This document shows, one piece after another, positions 47,101 to 53,354 of a stretch of 53,354 bases of DNA. Location of the stretch: NCBI GenBank assembly GCA_031267295.1, contig JAIRZI010000034.1:1-53354 (forward strand), given 5' to 3'. The position numbers and the translations under genes are program-made. The notes beneath the pieces were generated by a model. The model saw nothing but the letters and a program-made list of their open reading frames with translations, was not told the DNA's origin and made no database searches. This DNA comes from Propionibacteriaceae bacterium. Lineage in GTDB: Bacteria > Actinomycetota > Actinomycetes > Propionibacteriales > Propionibacteriaceae. Every line of letters starts with the position of its first letter. The first letter of the stretch is position 1.

Positions 47101-47560
47101 CAGCTATCGCTCCTAACTCCGTCAACATGCGGCGTGCGAACTTATGGATAGTAGCGATGGCGGCGCGGTCAATGTCGGCTAGCGCGTCGTCGATTCGCGT
47201 CAACCGCTCACGCACTTTGTGCGACGTGCCAGTGGCTAATAATCGATCAAGCGCATCACTTGGGAGAACACCGGTGTTTAGCGCGTTATTTAACGCACTG
47301 CGGCTTTGCAACAATCTGTCATATACGCGAGAACGTAACTCGCCGGTGGTAGTTCTAGTGAAAGTGACTAGCAGCAGATTTGGCAATGTAGTCACGCCTT
47401 CAGCGATATAGCGCGTTGCCAATGCAGCTAACACATATGTTTTTCCGGTACCGGCGCTAGCTTCTAAGACAACCGCGCCGGTGGGAAGTGATCCCGTAGG
47501 GTCGAATGGAATGGTATGGGGTTGTTGGAGAGGTGCGGTGCGTTTGGTGGGTTCAGACAC
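44111..47560 (-). CDS. recB: Exodeoxyribonuclease V subunit beta (RecB)
   Basis: VVLEASAGTGKTYVLAALATRYI, LVDEFQDTDPEQWDILQRAF, LIGDPKQAIYRFRGADVFAYL, ILTVHAAKGLEFPVVLLP, YVAATRASSRLVMWWA, nuclease VIIDYKTNR. Confidence 0.94.
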   Translation of the reverse strand: MSEPTKRTAPLQQPHTIPFDPTGSLPTGAVVLEASAGTGKTYVLAALATRYIAEGVTTLPNLLLVTFTRTTTGELRSRVYDRLLQSRSALNNALNTGVLPSDALDRLLATGTSHKVRERLTRIDDALADIDRAAIATIHKFARRMLTELGAIAEHNPFDSFVEDLSNLKHQVAADSYLINADLMDTLRLSYNDFSLLTTRVLENNSVPLTTNDTADPLLAVLTAARAEYGRRKHDLHSYGYNDIMERLSNTLLGDNAERAAVLLSQRFPVVLVDEFQDTDPEQWDILQRAFLGRSTLVLIGDPKQAIYRFRGADVFAYLEAVQTAKQVYTLPVNYRADEPLVSAISQLFAQANLGTPEQPISVPPVTAYHHEPRLRAVANSPLPLLPAVELRVIDTPKPLPVATARERINNDLCTVVIDLLTRCRLQRDAVSTPLIPSDIAVLVSRNQRAEEIRDALTSAGVAAAIVSGTQSVLLSDAALAWLTLLETISNATPGRVARLALSPLVGLSAAAISDNPELLVDLRAGLATATANFPTSGVTGLLDWLRTSYDLTSRIMSLPGGERMLTDIRHVAEILGTLPLHSSATDLVNWLNYQLQNERRADSEDRSRRLETGRRAVQILTVHAAKGLEFPVVLLPEAADLHHDTRRNTDPGIIIHRGSQRLLDISPTPTPAVTAMFRAEERADTLRKLYVAATRASSRLVMWWAATPKNLTESGLQLLLSGSNAATMLRPDTSRLSPELFTVTVVPDSKPPIAESTPPITQLLTARTFTSRIDHTWTRTSYSGLSAGLHESFSDLDEPLLTDLEPSEPNPHSYSADLASQQPLTTTSDNTANSLTSEQLLSPLGDMPAGTLFGTIVHEALEHLDPTAPDMELRLNELCQRFAAENPLNGLIPESLAAGLLQVLHTPLGTLAPGRTLADFGVQHRLAELSFEMSLGFTSADAALPTALTSSNASLSNTAATPPEMVNITEHPLVAATARSVADLAALFDDPALLAPTDLLQPYGRLLANTPAAARVLSGFLTGSIDVVLRLNAAEFVIIDYKTNRFPTPDGRQLLVTDYSPSAMAHAMMQAHYPLQALLYAVALRRQLTRRLPDKNPDTLLAGVGYLFVRGMAGATTPLSNGNPYGVFVWKPSAALISAASEVLGGGV

Positions 47561-50500
47561 TTCGGCCTCCTAAGTGTTCGGTCGAAAAAGTGCTGAATTT
47601 AGTTGCCGAAATCCTAGCCATGCTGATTGGTTGCCAGAACCAGTTAGCAAGGCACTCGAAGCGAGAACTGCCAGTGCTGTACGGATCGTTAGGTAGCGGA
47701 GGTGGCAGTAGTAGTTCATCAAACGTTTGATTCGGGAAGAAGTAACGCCACTCAGAACGCTCGGGCGAAGTGACCTCTCCAGGAATGTCACGGAAACTGT
47801 CGCCTAGCCAGGCGCGGCGCGCATCTAGTTGCGAATTGTGATAACCGGTAAAGAATCCCGTCCAAGCGGCAGCTGTTTCGAGGGGTAGCGGCGTTAAGCG
47901 AGTTAAACCTGCTGCACGCACTTTGCTGGCGGCGGCTAGTAGCTGTTCTGCTTGGGTTGCGTCAGGTGCCTGCAGAAATACTGAGCTGGAGCCGCGTCCT
48001 ATCGCTGCGCCTAGAGCTGGAAGTTCGGGACGAGCTACCGCTAACGCCAACAATCGAAGCCACAGTTGAACTATCCCGGCAGCTTTGATGTTTCCAAATC
48101 GCCAGGTGAGCAACTTGGCATCATACGTAGTGAGCGTCCCAGTGAGTTTATTTTCTGCGATAGGGATATGTATTGCTATGCGTTGCGTCTGGCCACGATA
48201 TGCAATCACTTGATCTACGACGTGTGCCACATCTGACATAATTGGCGCTAGCTGTTCACTCCCCAGTTTTCCCGGAGCTACCATCGCCGCTAATCGGATT
48301 CGGCGAAGCGCCGTTTCTGGTGGCATCCCAGCTAAAGTATCGTCAAGTAGACGTTGTCCTATCTGATAACGTTCTAAGGCGTTCAGTTGCAGCGGTAATT
48401 CATAGGGCGGTGCTATTTTCCATCTGTCGAAACGGAGACCGTGCGCGGCTAATAGTTCCCGAGCTGGGTTGATGAAAAATGCTTCCAACTGTTCCAGTTC
48501 TACTTGCGGCGCGTTTTGTTTAACATTAGGGGTCTCTTTTTGCTGCTCATCAGTTGCGGCGGGGTGACCTATGGGGAAAGGAAGCATGATCGGCCACTGC
48601 GGTGTTGCCGGTGTGGGGCGTTGCCCGGCGGCGATAGCTCCATGCAGAGCGTCAATGTTGAAACTAAACGGTTCGCTTGCGCCTTCGGTGACAAAATCGC
48701 TCCACTCGTGCGGCTGTAAGGGGTGGCGTCGGATGAAATGATCTTCTTGTCCGCCACCAGCTACCGCTAGTCGGCGCAGGTCACGGAGTGCTACTGGGTC
48801 GGCTAACGGTTGGTTGGTTACCGGATCAAGCCCCTTGGTTATCACGATGAACTGACTTTTGGCGGCTAATAGTGCGGACATTAGCTGCCAGCGTGCCTCC
48901 GCTCGCTCGGCAACTCGTACGGAATCTGGGGTGAGGTCGTCGGGATCGGTGGGTGTCTGACGCGGCCATTGGTCGTCAGCTACACCCAAAAGCACTACTA
49001 CGCGGTGAGTGACTGCGCTGAGATCGCCTAATTGAGTGACGATAAGCGAACCGTTGCAGTATGTCGGACGGTTGGGTTTACTGCTTGCTAAACGGTTGAG
49101 TAGTCCGAGTAAATCAGCGGCCGCTACCAGTAGCGTTTCCGAATCACCCTGCAAAGTGGCCAACTGTGCGCGAGCATCGGAGATTGTGGTGTCGTCATAG
49201 TTAACTGGGCTAGTTAACCATTCAAGTTGTTCCAGTAATCGTTCTCGCCACGTATCGAAAGTTGCCGGTTCAGAGTTTATCGCAACGGTTCGCCGTAGTC
49301 GGGAAAGTAACTCGGCTAGCGCCCCAATCAACTCCAAATCTTGCGGTTCGACACCGGCGACAGGTAGTATCGGCAAAATGTTTGCTGGTGTTTCGGGTGG
49401 GGGAGCGCTGTCATAATTTGTGGCAGTAGCGGTTGATTGCGGGGTGAAAGCATGGTTGCTAGTTGCTGCTATATCGCTGGTGAGAGCCGCATTAGTTGCG
49501 TCGCTTGCATTCTGGGAGTTGCTAAATAGTGACGTAGCTTCGCTGGGATAAGAAACGTACTCGAACTGTGATTTTGTTGCTGATGCTTGTTCGGGCGAGT
49601 TTTCTTTTAGCAACGCTGACATGTTGAGACGTTCCACTCCAGCAAACCAGGTGGACTGTCGCACGTCGGTGAGACCGAAATGTTTCCGATGCGCAGCATC
49701 TAGCCCCCAGACGATGCCCGCTGCGGCTATTAGTTCGCGTAATCTGGCCAGTGCCACCTCATCAAAACCGAAGCGTGCCGCAACTTGTGGGTGGGAGGCG
49801 ATGTTGATGAGGTCTGCCGCTTCGCAACGCATGGTCGGCAACTGTAACACCCGTAACAGTAGTTCCAGCACGGGGTTTAGCCGGGGCAGTTGGTTGGCAG
49901 CCAAAGCCACTCGCAAGTTATGCCCGGGGTGCCCCTCAGTTGCCGGATGGAACGCGGAGCGGATAAGTGGCGCATAACTGTTGAGGTCGCTTGCCAGCAC
50001 CACTACATCGCGCGGTTGTAGCGTGGGGTCATCAGCGAATACGCCGCATAACACTTCGCGCAGTACTTCCACTTGTCGCGCCGCCCCATGCGAAAGGTGT
50101 ATCTGCACCGATTTGTCGTTTTCCGGCGGCTGCTTAACGGGTAGGTCGGTGTTAGTTGCGTTTCGCAGTTGCGTTTGGAGTGTAGTTAACAGCGATGTAG
50201 GGTTTGTTTGCGCTAACGTCTGTTGTGTTTGGGGTTCCAGATGCGTTGTGGCGTTATGAGAGTACATTTCCACTGCATCTGCATCTGGTTGGTGACAGTG
50301 GAGACTCTGTGGCGATATGTCGTCTAGATGGTGATTGTCGGCTGGTAGGTAACGGCTGAGCGCTACTTCAAACGCTGTCGGCGATGTGAGCGCAGTAGTG
50401 TCCAGCATCACCGGATGGTACTGCCAGACACTCACCGCATGGGTGGTGGCGAGTGCTGTTATGAGGTGTTGGGTAGCTGCGGGGATTCCGCCAACCAAAA

Positions 50501-51080
50501 CCACTCCAACAGGAGAGACTAAGTTCGGCACAGTGGCTGCTGCCGCGTTCGCATCAGGTGGCGAGCCTAGCGTTTGCACGATGCGTCGCCATATTTCAGG
50601 CTGCCAATGTTGGGTAGCCGGTAGCGCCTTGCCGTCAGCGGCTATGTTCTCTCCCGCAGCCCAAGATGTAAGCATATTGGGGCAATGCGTAAGATAACGT
50701 CGCAACAGGGCGGCCATTCGCAGTGATTCGCTCACTACCCGTTCTGGACGAACTTGGTGATCACCGTCAACAAGGGTGACAGCGATGAGCTGTGCGAGAT
50801 TATTGACGTTCCATCGCTTATCGGCTGCAGTGGCGCGGCGGTAGAGCGTGGCAACGCTCACGAAATCCACTCCGGCGCTTATCGCTTGCGCACGGGGTAG
50901 GCTGGCGGCGAAATGTTGTGCCAACACTCGGCCATGTCCTAGTGACGGCACCAACACCGTCTGAGTTGCAAACGGGTCATCAGGCAAGTTTGCCAGAAAT
51001 GTTGCCACCTGTTTTGCTAATTCATCCCAAGTTGGCACTCGGCTGAACGTCATGCCTGGTTGGGATGTTTCTAAAAGCAT
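47553..51080 (-). CDS. recC: Exodeoxyribonuclease V subunit gamma (RecC)
   Basis: 1175 aa; VLVPSLGHGRVLAQHFA, HLSHGAARQVEVLREVLCGVFADDPTLQPRDVVVLASDLNSYAPLIRSAF, VVVLLGVADDQWPRQ; 8-bp overlap with recB. Confidence 0.88.
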   Translation of the reverse strand: MLLETSQPGMTFSRVPTWDELAKQVATFLANLPDDPFATQTVLVPSLGHGRVLAQHFAASLPRAQAISAGVDFVSVATLYRRATAADKRWNVNNLAQLIAVTLVDGDHQVRPERVVSESLRMAALLRRYLTHCPNMLTSWAAGENIAADGKALPATQHWQPEIWRRIVQTLGSPPDANAAAATVPNLVSPVGVVLVGGIPAATQHLITALATTHAVSVWQYHPVMLDTTALTSPTAFEVALSRYLPADNHHLDDISPQSLHCHQPDADAVEMYSHNATTHLEPQTQQTLAQTNPTSLLTTLQTQLRNATNTDLPVKQPPENDKSVQIHLSHGAARQVEVLREVLCGVFADDPTLQPRDVVVLASDLNSYAPLIRSAFHPATEGHPGHNLRVALAANQLPRLNPVLELLLRVLQLPTMRCEAADLINIASHPQVAARFGFDEVALARLRELIAAAGIVWGLDAAHRKHFGLTDVRQSTWFAGVERLNMSALLKENSPEQASATKSQFEYVSYPSEATSLFSNSQNASDATNAALTSDIAATSNHAFTPQSTATATNYDSAPPPETPANILPILPVAGVEPQDLELIGALAELLSRLRRTVAINSEPATFDTWRERLLEQLEWLTSPVNYDDTTISDARAQLATLQGDSETLLVAAADLLGLLNRLASSKPNRPTYCNGSLIVTQLGDLSAVTHRVVVLLGVADDQWPRQTPTDPDDLTPDSVRVAERAEARWQLMSALLAAKSQFIVITKGLDPVTNQPLADPVALRDLRRLAVAGGGQEDHFIRRHPLQPHEWSDFVTEGASEPFSFNIDALHGAIAAGQRPTPATPQWPIMLPFPIGHPAATDEQQKETPNVKQNAPQVELEQLEAFFINPARELLAAHGLRFDRWKIAPPYELPLQLNALERYQIGQRLLDDTLAGMPPETALRRIRLAAMVAPGKLGSEQLAPIMSDVAHVVDQVIAYRGQTQRIAIHIPIAENKLTGTLTTYDAKLLTWRFGNIKAAGIVQLWLRLLALAVARPELPALGAAIGRGSSSVFLQAPDATQAEQLLAAASKVRAAGLTRLTPLPLETAAAWTGFFTGYHNSQLDARRAWLGDSFRDIPGEVTSPERSEWRYFFPNQTFDELLLPPPLPNDPYSTGSSRFECLANWFWQPISMARISATKFSTFSTEHLGGRSV

Positions 51081-51359
51081 GTCACTAAGCCTAAATGCTA
51101 CCGCTGGTGTTTATTAACCGTAACCATCTGAAGCGCTTTAGGTTAGGAGCGTCCTGTTAAAAAATATGCGTTCCGCGTAATTAGTGAGCGCAAAGTTTCG
51201 TCCATGAACGCTCTTGGGGTGCAAATAACATCGTAGCTACCGGCTAGAGATACACTGATTTATCATGTATCTCATGGGTGAACCGGGCGGGAAGCGCATA
51301 TCGCTCAGCGTCTCATGCCGGGTGCGGCAGCAGTTACGGTACTCCTAGGCTGGATAATC

Positions 51360-52757
51360 ATGGATCAGATTCTGCAAGGCCTTGACGACGAGCAGTTAGC
51401 AGTAGCTACGGCGTTGTCGCGCCCGGTGGTGATAGTAGCCGGAGCGGGAACTGGGAAAACTACCACCATCACCCGACGTATCGCTTATGCAGTAACTAGT
51501 GGAGTGTATGCCCCAGAGGCGGTGTTGGCGCTCACTTTTACAAACCGGGCTGCCGCAGAACTGCGGGAACGTTTGGAGATGTTAGGGGTTAATGACGTAC
51601 AAGCTCGCACTTTTCATTCAGCTGCTTTGCGGCAGTTACGGCATTTTTGGCCGCGAGTGACCGGTTTTGCGTTGCCAGAGATATTGTCGAACAACAGTGA
51701 GTTAATCGCGCGCGCTATCGCTGAGCATGGCATCGAGCCAACTCAGACTTTGTTGCGTGATGTTGGCACCGAGATAACTTGGGCGAAAACTTCTAACGTC
51801 ACCTGGGCGCTATACCCAGAGCGAGCCGTGGTGACGGGGCGGCAAGTGCTTGGTGCGACACCTGAGATGATTGCAAACATTTGGAGAACGTATGAGCGTG
51901 CCAAGCGCGCCAAAGTGGTGATGGATTTCGACGACGTATTACTAACTTGTGCTGCGATGTTGCACCGCTTCCCGGAAGTTGCCGAAGAAGTATCGCGCAG
52001 TTATCGTCATTTCAGTGTCGACGAGTTTCAAGACGTGTCCGGTATTCAATGTGCGTTGTTGTTGTTGTGGCTTGGTGGAAACGAGGATATTTGCGTAGTG
52101 GGAGATTCGGCGCAAACCATCCACACTTTTGCGGGAGCAGATCAGTCGTTTCTGAATAATTTCACGCAATATTATCCCAGCGCAGAACGTTTTGAACTCA
52201 CCCGTAATTATCGCAGTAGAACTGAGATCACCGCGCTTGCCAACCGTTTCGCCGCCACCTGGCCGGATAGTATCGCTGCGGTCAAACTTGTTTCTGAGCG
52301 AGGCGATGGTGGCGCGGTGACGTTGCGTGGTGCCGATACTCCCAACGCCGAGTTGCAACAGTTGCTCTCCTGGTTGCAAACGCTAGCAGCTAAAGGCAGG
52401 GATTGGAACAAGTTCGCTGTACTCACTCGAACGCATCAGCAACTCGATGCGGTGTATCAGATGTTGCAAGCTGCCCGTATTCCGGTGTATCGAAAGGATG
52501 ACGGAGACGCTGGCGCATATGGTGTAGCACTAGTTACCATGCACTCCGCAAAAGGGTTGGAGTGGGAATGCGTCGCTGTGGTCGGCGTGAATGAGGGGAA
52601 CTTGCCACATCCGCTAGCTAGCACCGCAACCCAATTGGCGGAAGAAGGGCGGTTGCTGTATGTGGCACTCACCCGAGCCTGCGATCAACTGCTAGTGAGC
52701 TGGGTAGCGGGATCGGGAAATAGCTGTAGTCGTTTTCTGGCTCCATTAAGCGAATAG
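51360..52757 (+). CDS. uvrD2: Short UvrD2-like SF1A DNA helicase
   Basis: LDDEQLAVATALSRPVVIVAGAGTGKTTTITRRI, ALTFTNRAAAELRERL, VDEFQDVSGIQ, VVGDSAQTIHTFAGAD, MHSAKGLEWECVAVVGVNEGNLPH, YVALTRACDQLLVSW. 465 aa from ATG 51360. Confidence 0.85.
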   Translation: MDQILQGLDDEQLAVATALSRPVVIVAGAGTGKTTTITRRIAYAVTSGVYAPEAVLALTFTNRAAAELRERLEMLGVNDVQARTFHSAALRQLRHFWPRVTGFALPEILSNNSELIARAIAEHGIEPTQTLLRDVGTEITWAKTSNVTWALYPERAVVTGRQVLGATPEMIANIWRTYERAKRAKVVMDFDDVLLTCAAMLHRFPEVAEEVSRSYRHFSVDEFQDVSGIQCALLLLWLGGNEDICVVGDSAQTIHTFAGADQSFLNNFTQYYPSAERFELTRNYRSRTEITALANRFAATWPDSIAAVKLVSERGDGGAVTLRGADTPNAELQQLLSWLQTLAAKGRDWNKFAVLTRTHQQLDAVYQMLQAARIPVYRKDDGDAGAYGVALVTMHSAKGLEWECVAVVGVNEGNLPHPLASTATQLAEEGRLLYVALTRACDQLLVSWVAGSGNSCSRFLAPLSE

Positions 52758-52834
52758 CGCGGCATCGATCAATCATGCAGCGCCGAATCGTGGGTAACTC
52801 CGCTGAAACAATCGCTCTACCCCAGAGATGGTGA

Positions 52835-52996
52835 TCGGGTGTTGGGTGCGGGGTGAGCGTGTTCGAGTTGGAGCGGTTACGGGTAGAGAATCGGGGGTTG
52901 AGGAGGGGGAATGAGCTTCTGGAAAAAGCATCAACCTTCTTCGCGGCGGGGACGACCTTACAGCCTGTTTCGAGATTGTGGTTGTGGAGGAAGTAA
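52835..52996 (+). pseudogene. Remnant of an IS3-family transposase OrfA C-terminus
   Basis: Frame beginning at 52835 translates ...GVSVFELERLRVENRGLRRGNELLEKASTFFAAGTTL..., matching the OrfA leucine-zipper tail (ELxRLRxENxxLRRxNEiLkkASaFFA). No N-terminal HTH or DDE OrfB is visible. Confidence 0.72.
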
Positions 52997-53354
52997 ATTA
53001 TTCGGTATCGGTTTTGGTGGGTTTTTTGGGTGTTTTTTGGCAACGGTTCTAGTGAATTGGATGGTTCGTGAGAGGAAACCTTTAACACTTACCGAGTGAA
53101 ATACCGTTGTGTTGATGGGTTGCTGTGGCGCGAACAGGGCAGAATCATCGTAGAACCGTGGTATTCGTTCCCAAAAACCATTGCACCGCTCAGGTTCACG
53201 CAGACGATACCGAATTCGCTGTATACTGCGGAAGAAGATATGAACGGATTGGAAAAGGACGTGGTATGGGCAGTCGCGAACCTCTAGAATATCCGTTGGT
53301 GGCTTAGGAATATAGCTAAAACCGGCTTCTGTGTCAATGGCTTTGAGAACGCCT

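Noticed and set aside
52911-53099. 62-aa ORF MSFWKKHQPSSRRGR... with a possible membrane helix
   Set aside because: Overlaps the IS3 OrfA remnant in another frame; the OrfA frame has family similarity, this one does not.
53096-53307. Two overlapping small ORFs of 60-63 aa at the right edge
   Set aside because: Two frames compete for the same DNA; no motif recognised, no clear RBS, close to the window edge.

Overview
The window is a chromosomal segment of a moderate-GC actinobacterium (Actinomycetota). This is inferred from rsgA-aroA, sigH-rsrA, bL37, a PdtaS-like kinase, whiB1, a DUF3107 gene, adnAB and uvrD2 lying in a typical actinobacterial neighbourhood. Main content: (i) rsgA/aroA opposite a SigH/SigR-RsrA redox sigma module that has two overlapping GGAAT-N18-GTT promoter matches; (ii) a 24-codon bL37-type ribosomal protein gene with its own terminator; (iii) pdtaS and whiB1; (iv) two coupled GT87/DUF2029-like membrane proteins; (v) tRNA-Arg(CCG), lysA, hom and a ThrH-type phosphatase/phosphotransferase where thrC/thrB would be expected; (vi) trpS; (vii) a 15.2-kb gene for a 5063-aa secreted surface protein with SpaA/Cna_B-like domains and 11 SdrD-B-like domains in a higher-order period of about 566 aa, coupled by ATGA to a parvulin-type lipoprotein foldase; (viii) a DEAD-box helicase, DUF3107 and PP2C genes; (ix) a DNA-end-processing cluster where adnA-adnB runs tail-to-tail into recC-recB-recD, followed by an unusually short UvrD2-like helicase; (x) a dispersed compound repeat cassette (0.56-0.64 kb) built from MITE-like palindromes, and an IS3 OrfA remnant near the right end. 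No rRNA, CRISPR array or intact transposon was seen. The most unusual items are the giant adhesin plus foldase unit, the juxtaposed AdnAB and RecBCD, and the compound repeat cassette. All family assignments come from reading translations and recalled motifs; no database search was run.
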